Source: Verpa conica
Taxonomy: Eukaryota > Ascomycota > Pezizomycetes > Pezizales > Morchellaceae
Direction of reading: 5' to 3'
Assembly (NCBI GenBank): GCA_033030425.1
Contig: JAUFSD010000013.1
Location: forward strand, 1,302,001 to 1,366,000
Length of the DNA: 64,000 nt
Position 1 is the stretch's first letter. Each line of letters starts with the position of its first letter. Below, piece by piece: positions 44,151 through 55,911 of this stretch. The notes beneath the pieces are model-generated. The model saw only the letters and a program-made list of their open reading frames with translations, made no database searches and had not been told where the DNA came from. Position numbers and translations under genes: made by a program.

Positions 44151-47049
44151 GATGAGGAGTGACGTTGGCGGGGGTTTGTCGGAGGTGTCGTCAGTTGCAA
44201 CAAGGAGTCCCTCTTCTCCATATCTTCAAATACCTTCAATTGAGTCCTGGATTTAGTCAGGCTCTTCTTGTTCAAAGAGTCATATGCCCAGAAGGTGTTT
44301 TATTCCCTGCAATACGAGTACGTACATAGTATGGTACCGCTCACCAAAGCAAAGAGCCGAGCGGCGGCTCCCGTTTGGTTGCAGTAGTTGTCGGTACTGC
44401 CCGCATTTGGACTGAAAGAACCGTCTTCTGTAAGTTTGAGGATCTGAAAGTCTGAAGAGTCTTAATTGCCATAAAGGAAACTCCCTTTTTATTTCTAGCA
44501 GATGGTGAGTTCAATGATAATATGATTTTTTTCTATATCCACATTGACAAGTTCCCCCCACCCCCGCACAGATATCTAAATATTTAACTCCACAATCCAT
44601 CCGAGGGTGGGGACCCCGCGGTACTATTACCTACCAGGTCTTTAAAAAAAAAAATATTTAAACACCTTCCATTTCCAACTACTCCTTGCTCTCCCCTAAT
44701 ACAGCTTAGTCTACCCCGCTGGAGATCAAGCTCACATGTCCATCCTCTTTTGGACCCTTTTTCTAGCACACCTTACTTCTATCCCGTTTCCATGCATCGA
44801 ACTCAACCATCAGGGTCCCAAGAACGGGGACAAGGAGACGACAGGTATGCGTGTACGTAAAAGAAACACCCTTTAGCATGCACGCATTGCAGATTCCAGA
44901 ACTTGGACTACCATGGAAAGAATTGAGGTTTTTTGTGGGGTAATTAGCGAGTGAATAGGGTGGAGGGGGTGAGAACAAGGTTTTTGGGGAATGCTTCGGT
45001 GTTTCCGGGAATGCACATTTCTTTTCTTATGCTTTTTCTTACACCTTTTTTTGTTTATTCTAGGTTGGTGGCCTGAAGGCGTTTGACACTTGACGTAATA
45101 TTTGTTTTTTTCTTTCTTTGCTTTCTTTTAGTTGTGGATAGGCGGCCTTAAGAGTGCATAGAGGGGATATGTGAGATATCACTCGCTCTCCGCCAAGTAT
45201 CGTGAGAGAGCTATGCACCAGAAACACCATCGCCCGATTCCACCAAACAAGTAGTCGCCGTTCGAGTCTATGCAGAGAGAGAGAGATATTGCTCTGCTGA
45301 TACGAGCTCATACTCTCAACAAGTATTAGTAGCCCCTCGGTACTTGCCGCACAAATGTTGGTCGCACTGCGGTGGAAAGATACGATAGCCAGTTCATAAG
45401 CGATACTTATCAGTCGCAGTAATCAACACGAGAACAAACAAAACCCCAAATAGATAAAACGGTTAGAGTCAAGGTACATGCCCTTGTTTCACTATCGCGA
45501 ATCACGATACCTATCAGATATGGCACCGAGTATCGAGTGCTTAAAGCTTACCCACCTTCCGTGTTCGTCAGCACGAACGGCCTTCCTGTTTAGGTTACAG
45601 ATTCTTGGCACTCGGGGGTATCATCTTCTTCAAGCCCACAAACGCAGAAGTACCCGTAGGTACATATGTAGAAGGATTAATATTTATTTTTTTCGAACCG
45701 GCGGATCCCCCTTGCCCGTCATGATTACGGGTTTACTCAAGAGACAGACAGAGATGTACTCTATGCTTTTTTGCCCTGTTTCCCGGATTAACGTTCTGTC
45801 ATCTCGCCACTTGTGTCAGCCCGCATCACCGTTATGGTACTCTGGGGGAGGGAGAAAAAGCACATACTCTAGAGCTCAGGCGTTCCGGAATGGTGATCTA
45901 TCGGTGTGCTGCTACTGGCTGTAGCAGTGAGCAAGGGCCACTACCCCCCCGTAGGTGAATCGCAACGCCGCCGGGTTGTGTTGTGCAGGGGGTTAGGCTT
46001 GTGATACCGCGGTTGGGGGGGGACCTTCCTTATTTTAACTACATTGTATCTACTCTACGACATTGAGTGGCTGGTGAGAAATGTTTTGAACGATTAGGTT
46101 AGTGGTTTGTAGGGGGAAGACGATGGGCAAGCGAGTTCTTGCTAGTAAATAGAAAGATGGGGGTTCTCTCTAGGGATGGCTTATCTCGTGAGATTAGTAT
46201 ACTAGGTATATCATATGCCTGGTGGAGAGAGTATCTTTACACGCGATTATCAGACAGTTTCTTGGCTAGGCACACGACACAAACTGCGGTCTGTAGAGTC
46301 CTCTAGGTTCGAGATGCTGTGATTGCAGGCTACAGGAGGCTCAACTCTACCTAGTGGCAAGCTGTCGATTCCTGATTTCTAGAGATAAGCACACCGGGGG
46401 CATGTCAGCTCCCCGGATACAGACAAACAATCTCCGTGCTAACAACTCCCTGGGAAGAGTAGTGGCGAGATGAACTCTCACGCTCTGCCTATTCAAGGGC
46501 TGGGCAATCTTCTTCTCGCGTGTTGGAGTTGTATCAACTCGCATGGCTATCAAACGGATTGGCCCTGGCATAGGGCGTTGAATTTCACAACCACAGGTCC
46601 TCAGCTCCACCGAGAGATCGGTTCGCACAGGAGAGGAAGGTGGTGCACAACTGCCCCCTCCCGATGTGGTACTACATGAATAGAGCAGATTGCTTATAGC
46701 AATATGTTCCACAGTAACGGATAGGATCCTTCCAATCAATTGATCGAGCCCTGTCTGTGTTTGCGTACCTATCAGTTGTATCAGGCAGGATATATCCATA
46801 GCAGGCAATCGGCCGGTGCCGCGCTAAGTAATTTATCTACTACTCTAGTCGGAACCCTGGATTGGGCTGAGAGGGAGTGAGTGAAAAAAAAATATAGAGG
46901 GGGTGTCTTATATCTATTTGATCCCCCTTCTCTTCCTTTCCCTTTTCTCTCCAGGCTATTCTTCCACACCTCGTTGATCCTCCCCCCATCGCTGCGTGTA
47001 AATTCCTCCATATCCATCTCATCCTCTCGTCTCTACTAGTGGAGCAACA
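44151..47049. other. intergenic between deaminase and transporter
   Basis: Likely holds both promoters of the divergently transcribed pair, but 2.9 kb is long. A T-rich tract precedes 44600 and CT-rich DNA at about 46905-46960 lies just upstream of the transporter start. The 148-codon frame at 45478 shows no family resemblance. Confidence 0.45.
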
Positions 47050-49072
47050 ATGTCGTCGTCGGAGCAACACCCAACGACCGCGGCGGTGACGTCGGACCCA
47101 ACACTCGACATCTCGCACCAGCACAACCACCAGCACCACGGAGGTGCCGCAGATTTCCACTCGAAGGAAGAGCCGGTATACGCTCATGGGGCACTGCCAG
47201 AGGATAACACCGCACCACCCCAGTTCTCGCACAAGGATATTGAGAGTGGGGTTGTGACGGAAAAGAAGGGAACTCCATCGACCGGCGATATTGAGAAGGG
47301 GAGCAGGACTGGAAGCGGAGCGAGCGTGAGAAGTGAAGGAGGGGGCTTTTACAAGAAGTATAAGATCTATGTGCATGCATTTATCTTTTGTCTGTTTACC
47401 GGGTAAATTACTTCCTTCAATTCTCTCTTCTTTTGCAGATGGCGAAGAGAATGGATCCTAACGAGTATGCGCTTTTTGAAGATGGTGGATCGCATCTTTA
47501 GTTCTCCACCGCAACGACAAGAACTGGGTCGTTCCGTTCCTGTTCTGGTTATGTATCGTCCTTCGTATCCTGTTCCTCTGGGTCCCTGTCGGCTTGTTCT
47601 TCAAGCCCGTCCAAACCCTCTGGAAGCTCACCGCTGGCAAGTTCGTTTCCATGATTCCAGAGAAAGCCCGTACCCCGGCTGCAGCAGTTCTTGTTATTGC
47701 TGTGATTCTCATTGGCGCATTCGCATCCGAGGAGTCGCTCAACAACACCCGTGATAACCGTGCTGTGTCGCTGTTTGGGCTTCTTGTCTTTATTGGTGTC
47801 CTTTGGGCGACAAGTAAGCACAGAGCGCACGTTAAATGGCATACCGTTCTTGTTGGCATGTTGATGCAGTTTATTATCGCGTTGTTCGTGCTCAGAACTG
47901 GAGTGGGATATGATATCTTCCATTTCATCTCCGGCTTGGCTGAGAGTTTGTTGGGCTATGCGCGCGATGGTGTTGCCTTCTTGACCTCTACAGAGATCTC
48001 GCAGATGGGGATGTTCTTCATCAGTGTTCTCCCAGCTATTATCTTTTTCGTCTCCTTGGTCCAATTGGTAAAACTTCTCCATTCTTATATCAAGCACAAA
48101 AAGACTAACATCCCATAGCTCTACTACTGGGGAATCCTTCAATGGTTCATTGGCAAATTCGCAGTCTTCTTCTTCTGGTCTTTGCAAGTTTCTGGTGCCG
48201 AAGCTGTTGTCGCCGCTGCATCCCCCTTCATTGGGCAGGGTGAATCCGCGATGCTTATCCGACCATTCGTGCCACACCTCACCTTGGCCGAGCTACACCA
48301 GGTCATGACATCCGGTTTCGCAACGATCGCTGGTTCCGTCCTCGTCGCATACATTGGTATGGGGATCAACCCACAGGCCCTCATCTCCTCTTGCGTCATG
48401 TCGATCCCCGCCTCTCTCGCCGTCTCCAAGCTACGATACCCCGAAACCGAAGAATCACTCACTGCCGGCCGCGTCGTCGTCCCAGAAGACAACCACGACG
48501 AAAAACCCGCGAACGCACTCCACGCCTTTGCAAACGGCTCATGGCTCGGCTTGAAGATCGCCGGAATGATTTTATCCACCCTTCTGTGTATCCTTGCGCT
48601 TCTCGGTCTCGCCAACGGCCTCCTAACATGGTGGGGTCGCTACCTCAACATCAACGACCCACCACTCACCGTCGAGCTCATCGTCGGATACATCTGCTAC
48701 CCCATCGCCTTCCTCCTTGGTGTTTCTCGCGACGGAGACCTCTACAAGGTCGCCCAGCTCATCGGCACAAAGCTCATCGCAAATGAGTTTGTGGCTTACA
48801 CACGTCTCCAGCAAGAACCGGCTTTCCAGACATTGAGTGATCGCTCCAGACTCATTGCCACATATGCGCTCTGTGGGTTTGCGAATATCGGGTCCCTGGG
48901 AACTCAGATTGGTGTGTTGTCGCAGGTCGCACCGAGCAGAGGTGGTGATGTTAGTAAGCTTGCGTTGAGCGCGTTGATTGCTGGTGCTATCTCCACATTG
49001 ACGAGTGCGAGTGTTGCGGGATTGGTGGTGACGAACCAGAGACAGTTTACGACTCCTACTACCGCTTCATAA
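47050..49072 (+). CDS. CNT-family concentrative nucleoside transporter
   Basis: Three exons: 47050-47402, 47482-48067, 48119-49072; 630 residues. The first ~100 residues are a hydrophilic His- and Glu-rich cytosolic tail. About twelve hydrophobic segments follow. Family signatures are GVGYDIFHFISG, QVSGAEAVVAAASPFIGQGESAMLIRP and FANIGSLGTQIGVL, the repeat-loop motifs lining the nucleoside site of CNT proteins. By homology with Aspergillus CntA and Candida Cnt it should be a proton-coupled importer of purine and pyrimidine nucleosides in the plasma membrane. Its neighbour on the other side of a 2.9-kb spacer is the adenosine deaminase, suggesting a salvage pair. Intron 1 has an alternative acceptor (TTTTGCAG), but the chosen one keeps GWWIASLVLHRNDKNW. 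Confidence 0.95.
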
Positions 49073-50368
49073 AGTGGTAGTAATGTGAATAGTGGTGGGA
49101 AAATGGTGGTTGTTGTCTTTTTTTTGTTAAAGCTCCCGCTACGGTGGTTTAGCTATTGTTTTTTTTTCTTTTCCTTTTTCGTTTTTTGTTATATGGGTTG
49201 TGGGGTTGTGGGGTTGCTGGGTGGGGAGGGGGACCTTTTATATCTTGTATAGGTAATGATATGATTAATTGTTTGAAATGGATAGTGTGAAAAGGAATGA
49301 AAAGATATGTGGATGATTGAGTTTTTTATTTTTATTTTTATTTTTGCCTATATATGAGTCATTCATCGGTTTGTGTAATGTTGCCAAGTCGATTGGGGGG
49401 GGGAGTTGAAACTTCTTGTGTTCCCTCTCCTGGATTACCAATACGAGGTTGTTACTGGACGAGATTGTTACTGGATAGAACATCTGTAGGTAGTGAGTGA
49501 CTCAAAATTAGGGGGGAGGGGGAACTCGACCGTTTTTGTATCACGTCTTTGGAGAAACGGTTGGTATTACGACATTTTAGGGAGAGGTTGCGTGATGCGA
49601 TTAGTGTATAGAGTAGGGTATTATGAATTACATTAGGGGGTAGGATCGGGTTAGAGTGTACGCTATGGAGTATCGAAAGGTAGGTTTTTATATCATTCGT
49701 TTCGATGGTGGGTTGTAGATTACTAGAATGTAGGTGTAGTGCTTAATGAGTGTACTGGCTTCTAGAGGGGTTGGTTGTTTTTAGAGTTACGTGGGTTTAC
49801 TTCTATGGCTTTGGGATAATGGTTATTATACTGTAATAAACTCTAGATAACCTTCGGTGAGTATCTGGAAGTAGTCTAGGTGTTCTGGTTTAGGTTTTGT
49901 ATAACCTAGTACCACATCTCCCCTAGTTTTCTATCATGGGATTAAATGAAGGATTCGTTTATGTGTACCTGCATTGGGTTTTATACTTGGCGTACGTTAA
50001 ACTAAAGGCTACTACCAGGAAGTTACTATTGGTAGCAGTATTCCAGTATCGGATCCGCCGAGTGACTATTCATGATTATCATTTTTCTCATCCCACGGTC
50101 ACGTTTAAAGGGGATCACATGTATTACTGGATTAATTATTTTTTTCCGTGGTGAGATCTGTCACATAGAAGTTTTTACTATTATTCACATGCTAACTTAG
50201 AATCAGCCTGAATTTAATACTAAGGAATAAGGGTGCCTTGCAGGAAGAAGGTGATGGCGTTTGGCAGATTAATAATCCAACTCGGACACATAATCTCTAG
50301 TATCAACATATCCCAACAAAAAAAAAACTAACGAAAAAGTATCACTTTAAAAGATCAAAAAATGAGAT
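49073..50368. other. intergenic, no supported gene
   Basis: 3' flank of the transporter with T-rich and TG-rich DNA. A 72-codon plus frame at 49936 is not supported. Confidence 0.5.
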
Positions 50369-50460
50369 GATGGCGGCGAGATTCGAACTCGCGCTCTTTC
50401 GAACTACGGTTTCTGACAAAGTCCTAAACGTAGCGCCTTAGACCACTCGGCCACGCCACC
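50369..50460 (-). tRNA. tRNA-Leu(UAG) with intron
   Basis: Minus strand. The acceptor stem GGTGGCG pairs with CGCCATC (one G-U). D arm GGCCGAGTGGTCTAAGGC. The anticodon stem CTACG/CGTAG is split by an intron of about 13 nt just after the anticodon-adjacent base. The loop TTTAGG gives anticodon UAG, reading CUA. Long variable arm as expected for Leu. T arm GCGAG-TTCGAAT-CTCGC is perfect. It looks functional. Confidence 0.93.
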
Positions 50461-50722
50461 TGTGGATGAGGACCACTGTCATCAGGACATAATATTCCCC
50501 ATCATTCGAAAATTGTTGAGTTTCGAGTTTGTGTGGGGACGGGAACTCGGCTGAACAATAGCCTTGTTTGTTGCTAGCCGAGCTTTCACATGTGTCGTGA
50601 CTTTATTGAGAACCGGCCATACATAAGCTCGCGTCCATCCCAACTTCCTCACATTCACGTCCAAATCCCCCCCGCTTTCTCCGTACTTGCTGCTGTTTCT
50701 TCTGCGCTTCTATACCCTCATC
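50461..50722. other. spacer and promoter of the SCP2 gene
   Basis: Short spacer between the tRNA and the SCP2 start. A CCCCCCGC and CT-rich stretch precedes the ATG. No TATA box recognised. Confidence 0.4.
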
Positions 50723-51290
50723 ATGTCGCTTAAATCAAGTAAGTTTATTCCCATCACAAAGCCTCCTGGGAGCTCCGGGGGAGAGACCACATTGCAGATT
50801 TGTGGAAGGTCTCAGTTTATTGGATGCGTGCTAACAGCCCGCAGATGACTTCCCCTCTTCTGGTGCCTTCGACCTGATTGCTACCTCCCTCTCTAGCGAT
50901 GCCGCCAAGAAAGATGCAATCAAGAAGGGTAATGCAATCTTCGCATTCACACTCACAAACTCCTCAAAGGACAGCGAGTCCTGGTACATCGACCTGAAGA
51001 AGACTGGCGCCGTCGGAAAGGGTCTTGCGCCCGAGGGTGCGAAGCCTGATGTTGTGCTGAGCTTGAGCGACGAGGATTTCCAGAAGCTTGTGGATGGAAA
51101 GGCGGCGGCGCAGAGACTGTTTATGGGTGGGAAGCTGAAGGTCAAGGGGGATGTCATGAAAGCTACCAAGGCCGAGGTAAGGATCGATTTCCCTTTGAGT
51201 ACCGTGACGGGTTGGGTTTGGATGTTAACTACAGTGATTGGCGGGCAGGTTGTATTGAAGAATGCTCAGAAGACGAAGGCGAAGTTGTAG
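50723..51290 (+). CDS. peroxisomal SCP2-domain sterol carrier-like protein
   Basis: Three exons: 50723-50738 (16 nt), 50845-51176, 51249-51290; 129 residues, the usual length for stand-alone fungal SCP2 proteins. The sequence follows the SCP2 lipid-binding fold: KKGNAIFAFTL, ESWYIDLKKTGAVGKG, PDVVLSLSDEDFQKLVDGK and LFMGGKLKVKGDVMKATK. It ends in AKL, a variant of the type-1 peroxisomal targeting signal. It probably binds acyl-CoA or sterols in peroxisomes and supports fatty-acid oxidation, like yeast Pox18. The final exon restores the AKL end; without splicing the frame would stay open but lose the helix pattern. Confidence 0.94.
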
Positions 51291-52034
51291 ATGTTGGCTT
51301 GGAGAGTAGGGGTGTTGTTTGGTGGATAGATGGCTTGTATTTTAGGGTTACTTAATTAAGGCTTGACCACATGATCTGCTACGTGAGGTTCACAAAAGTT
51401 CTTATATTTGTTTCTGCGAGTTAGGTGATAATATCGGCTGCCTCGTATTTTGAATATATGGTACACTAGCAAAATGATTCTTTACTGCAGGCCTGATACC
51501 TCTGGGAATAAATGTCCTGGGTTTACCAATAGGAGCTCGGAGAGAGCTTTTTACGCCCCGGAGCCTTTCATAACTACAGTTGTGGGCTTCACATCTGTGA
51601 AAGATCAACTATATATTTTATTTCTTTTGCCTCCTGGCCCTAGAAGAGACAATAAACATCCTACAGTGTCATAGAGGGGGTTTGTAAGGAGCCTTCCGAG
51701 AGACCGGGGAAGGAGGAAATTATTTTGTTGATAAGAGTTTAAAATACTCTGTAGAGTAAAACTAAGATCTTTATTTGAGACAAGAGATATGCCTACTAAA
51801 CCCCAGGTATTGAACGCTGTGCCCAGGATTACAAAATGATCTTATATGGTAAAATATATATAAATTGTGGGGTTTATATATTGGGGTATATACACAAAAA
51901 TTAATTTTACTAAAAAAAGGCTTATCTAAACTCCACTTCAGTGTTCTTTGACTTTGACAAGGTACAGACGAACTGGAACTATGTTAGATTTTACTATATA
52001 TACGTACATAATCTCAAATTATAACTATCAGCTA
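51291..52034. other. intergenic, no supported gene
   Basis: 3' flanks of two converging genes; AT-rich around 51830-51930. Confidence 0.5.
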
Positions 52035-54523
52035 CTATGAAGCCTCTATTATTAGCATATGGCATGTTTTTCCCTTAGCATCTCTGAAAGGAATATCTGC
52101 CATCATATGCCAATGATTCAGGCCACTTTCCCCCATAAACATACCACAAATCTCCAGCTTATCTTTCTTATGTTGCTCTATAGCCCGGTCCCCCATCTCC
52201 TGCACTTCCTTCGGAGTCTCACTCACGAGTTTAGCTACCGCTAAACTATATGCTGTCTTGCCACCCTTCAACCGCAAGTCTAGGTCAACGGTACCAAATC
52301 TCAAGAACCTCTGCACTACTCTCACATTGGTAGATCGTACTGCTAAATGCAGAGCTGTATATCCGCCGGTGATTTGGGCGTTTAAAATTTCTGGGCTATC
52401 AAATATAGTAAGTAGGTAGTCGAGAATGTTGGATATCTCTTTCGGATTGCGGCAGGCGGTGCTCTCCATAGCCATCAAATGGAAGACTGTTATCCCATGG
52501 GCTGGGATAACAATGGGTCCTGCTGGTTTCCTCTTGAGGGCGATTTGATGGTCCAAGAGAAATCTCAGTTGAGTAACCGTGGTGTATGTGCATTTACGGA
52601 CAATCTTCCCCAATATAGTAATACCATTATCTACCCAATCTATATCCGCTCCTGCATCAAGTAAAACTGAAGCGGCCTCAAAGTTGTTCGTAAGAACAGC
52701 CATAAAGAATGCTTTCTCCATAGTGCTATCGCCCTCTTTTCTCACTTTAGGTTGATGCTTTAGTAAAAGATTCAATATTTGCTTTGTATATCCCCAGTGG
52801 GTACAGCAGAACTCCAAGTTGGATATCCTCGTTGGGTAGTCCATTGGCAAATAGGGGTCTGCTCCATTTTCCAGTAACACTTTAACCGTCTCACCCGATC
52901 CTTTCTTTATCGATATGTGTAATGCTGTATTATTACAAGTGTACGTATTGATCTCCGCCGTCCCGATCCTCGAGATAATATGGTCGACTACCTCCGCACT
53001 TCCAAACCTCGCCGCATAACTAATAAGTGGAAGACTATCTATGTATAATGGGGTCCCAGCTGAACGTACGTTCTCTAATAGAAGGTCGAGTGTACTTTTC
53101 ATCATTTCCTGCGTCCGGGATGCATGAAAATATACCCTTTGGAAGTTGGTAGCTCCATCCATCGCATGACCCAGTAGCGTACAGCTCCTCCATTCTTCTG
53201 CATTTGGGAATGCCTCTAAAAATAGCTGTAGCACCTCCGTGAAATGATTTGTGGTAGCTGTGCAGAGGGGGGATTCCTCCGAAGTAACTTTTAGTGGATT
53301 CGCTCCATGTTTTAAGAGTATCTTTACTAATTGTACGTTATTCGCTAGGACCGCGCGGTTCAATGGAATCCCATTTAGGCGTGGCTTCACAACTACAACT
53401 TCCCGGGGATAGCTTGATTCACAAGCTGCATCTATCAGCTCTTTTCCTTGGTCAAGGATTAGGTCTGAAATTTCGTTTAGTTGTTTAGGATTGTCGAATT
53501 GGGTTAGGAAATGGAGTGTTGTTTCCCCGGCTTTGTTTTTCGCTTTGACATTAGCCCCGGCCCCAATAAGTAGTTTTGCAGCGCGAAATGATCCAAGCCG
53601 ACAGGAAGCTAGGAGAGGTGTATCCCCATTACAATCATTCTCCTCAAGCGATTTTGGGTCAAAGTCATCAGATTCTAAAATCTGTTTGATTGCCTTTGTA
53701 AACCCTGAATAAACCGCAAAATGCAATATGTTGTGTCCTAACTTTCCGACAACTTCCGAGCCCCTCAAAGAGTTTCGCTCGATATTATCAAATTGGTAAA
53801 AACAAAGCTCTAAACCTGAATTCCGAAAAAAAATAGGAAGATCTTCCTTAATACCGTATAACAGGCGCCGGTAAATCATATTCTGGAGCCTCACATAGCA
53901 TTCTGCACTTTGCATTGGAAAATACCTGCGAAGGTTTTGAACCGCCTCATAACTGCCCGTGAATGAGTGGGTTATTAACCTGTTCGAAACTTTCAAATCA
54001 TACTCTGGATAATCTTCAATTGCGGCTTTTGGAACGCTCCTCATCTGAAGCCCAGCTTCATCAAAAAACATAGGCTGAAATACGGCCGCGGCAGCAGAAA
54101 ACTCTGCTGCTTCATCAATAATTCGTTGCCCTTCTCTGGGATTTTTCTCGACGCCCCACCCGGTGAGGTGGCAGAATGCACGAAAGATGGTAGCTTCAAG
54201 TTTCTCTCTGATAGAGGCGGAGTGGTCGATGTTGATATTTGCGAATTGTTGTTTGATGGAGGGTGGGAACTTGTCAAGGATACTGGCAATACGCTGGAAG
54301 TTGATGCGCGGGGTATCTTCAATGTGTTGGTCAGGATTTAGGCTTATTCCTAAAGGGATTGGCTGGTAGGGAGGGTCTGTTAGAGTCACCGTCGGTCCCA
54401 AAGACTCGGATGGCAACAAAGGAACCAATATCGTATTGGTCAGTGCTAACTAAGCAGAAGAATCGTAATGATGAACATGAACAGAAGACAAGAGCCTCTA
54501 GCTACATATATGACGAGGGTCAT
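52035..54523 (-). CDS. ankyrin-repeat protein downstream of the kinase
   Basis: A long open frame from 54449 to 52035 has no ATG near its start; the first internal Met is about 120 codons in. A possible start is an 18-nt exon 54523-54506 (MTLVIY), spliced in phase to 54449 across a 56-nt intron, giving 810 residues. That first exon is uncertain. The N-terminal part has a Sel1-like stretch (AFCHLTGWGVEKNPREGQ..DEAAE) and then a central domain without name. From about residue 230 there are ten or more ankyrin repeats, for example NGDTPLLASCRLGSFRAAKLLIGAGANV and NTALHISIKKGSGETVKVLLENGADP. It lies 77 bp after the kinase stop on the same strand. In several fungi a kinase and Sel1/ankyrin part are one protein, so this could be the tail of a former fusion; no splice joining the two in phase was found. 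Confidence 0.72.
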
Positions 54524-54600
54524 GTGACCCAAGTGTCCCGTGACAGGGTCTCTGAAGAGTTTTTAGCCAACTAGCGGGGTTCAATTAACCTTAAGAGTGC

Positions 54601-55911
54601 TTACTCCATAAACCAGATGTCCCAAAATTTCAGAATATCCTTCATTGTCCCACGTTTCTCCACCCTTGGGTCCAGCGAGCATTTAAATAAATATTCCGCT
54701 AAAAACCACACAAACCTATCACTCCGAAAGTAGCTTGCTGCATTGGAACTCAATTTCAAATTCTTCAGTGCCTCCACCCGCCTCCTCAGCTCTATATCGT
54801 TTCTATTGGTCTCGTCAAAACCGAATAAAGTCCCAAGCTCCTCCCCACTAAGTACCACCCAAACAAGTAATCCATATGAAAACACATCTGTTTTCTCCAA
54901 CTGGCTCCAGGTGCGGGGCAGATTCCACTCTGGATCATTCCATGGCCATGTCCTTCCCGCCAGCTCCCATCTCGTAACTTTCGCCAGCTCCTCATCACCC
55001 TTGCTCGCTTTCTCGATACTAAACCCAAAATCGGCTAATTTTGCTCTCAGACCAACCACCAATTTACCATCACTATCATATGCGTCAAAAACAAGAATAT
55101 TATCTAATTTAATATCCCCGTGCACGATACCACAGCGATGGAGCGCTGCAAATCCCTCAGCTACATCTCTGCACAAGCTTGCTCTTCCTTCAATGGGCAT
55201 AGCGGTGTATAGCTTTGTACGCCGGAGGTCTGCCAAAGAACCATGCTGGGCATACTCTAAAAGTATTCCAGGAGTCCTGTTCACCAAGCCTGTGATTTCT
55301 CTGCCTGGCTCAAGCTCTGGTAACTCGTATTGCCAGTTTACGCCCAAGAAATCAACGATATTCTTATGGAAGTAAAGTGGTAGATGTGTCAGGACCCTGA
55401 CTTCTAGTATTATAGCCTTCAACCTCTTCTCAAGCTTATCATCCTTCGGGTTTCCGCTGCTATCGAATTCGATCAACGGTTTCTTACACGTGACGTACTG
55501 GTTTTCGGAAATAGTTGGCGCCTTGGTCACTAGTTTTGTGGGTAACGAGTGCTCTAACTTGAGCATGTCGGAAAGTAAAACTTTCGTCACATAAAATGTC
55601 TTTCCTTTACCGATGAATTCGGGGGGTTCAACATGTATACCGGATACCTCGAGGGCAGCATCGAAGCTGAAGCCGTACTTTTGGAGTTTGAGTAATGAAT
55701 TGGCAATGCACTGCATTAATAATAAGAATCCAGATCCCCCTTTTGATGTAGAAAGAGGGCTTGGGTGACCAGGAGGCTTTTGATCGGGGTCAGAGGGCTT
55801 TCGGGAGCTTGTTGTTAGGTTTGACTCGTTGGTATTGCTTGACAGTGCAATGACTCTATGGCGGGGCCGTTGATATCTAATGCTCTCTGAGGTGTCGTCA
55901 TCGTATGGCAT
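54601..55911 (-). CDS. protein kinase, probably active
   Basis: One exon, 436 residues. The first ~60 residues are disordered. The kinase domain spans about 90-434: a glycine-rich-loop-like GKGKTF (101-106), a candidate VAIK lysine K130 (LVTK), the alphaC Glu at about 170, and a catalytic loop HGDIKLDN with D266, K268 and N271. The HRD Arg is Gly, which is common in fungal relatives. The activation segment has an intact DFG (294-296). It ends after a WDIWFME stretch. Catalytic residues therefore look complete, and Ser/Thr specificity is likely. It lies back-to-back with the HeLo-pseudokinase gene (1.2 kb between starts) and head-to-tail with the ankyrin gene. Substrates are unknown. Confidence 0.88.
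   Translation of the reverse strand: MPYDDDTSESIRYQRPRHRVIALSSNTNESNLTTSSRKPSDPDQKPPGHPSPLSTSKGGSGFLLLMQCIANSLLKLQKYGFSFDAALEVSGIHVEPPEFIGKGKTFYVTKVLLSDMLKLEHSLPTKLVTKAPTISENQYVTCKKPLIEFDSSGNPKDDKLEKRLKAIILEVRVLTHLPLYFHKNIVDFLGVNWQYELPELEPGREITGLVNRTPGILLEYAQHGSLADLRRTKLYTAMPIEGRASLCRDVAEGFAALHRCGIVHGDIKLDNILVFDAYDSDGKLVVGLRAKLADFGFSIEKASKGDEELAKVTRWELAGRTWPWNDPEWNLPRTWSQLEKTDVFSYGLLVWVVLSGEELGTLFGFDETNRNDIELRRRVEALKNLKLSSNAASYFRSDRFVWFLAEYLFKCSLDPRVEKRGTMKDILKFWDIWFME

Noticed and set aside
45478..45924. 148-codon plus-strand frame between deaminase and transporter
   Set aside because: Codon content and residue pattern look random, with no motif and no splice partners.
46347..46808. 153-codon minus-strand frame
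   Set aside because: No family resemblance; lies in promoter-like DNA of the transporter.
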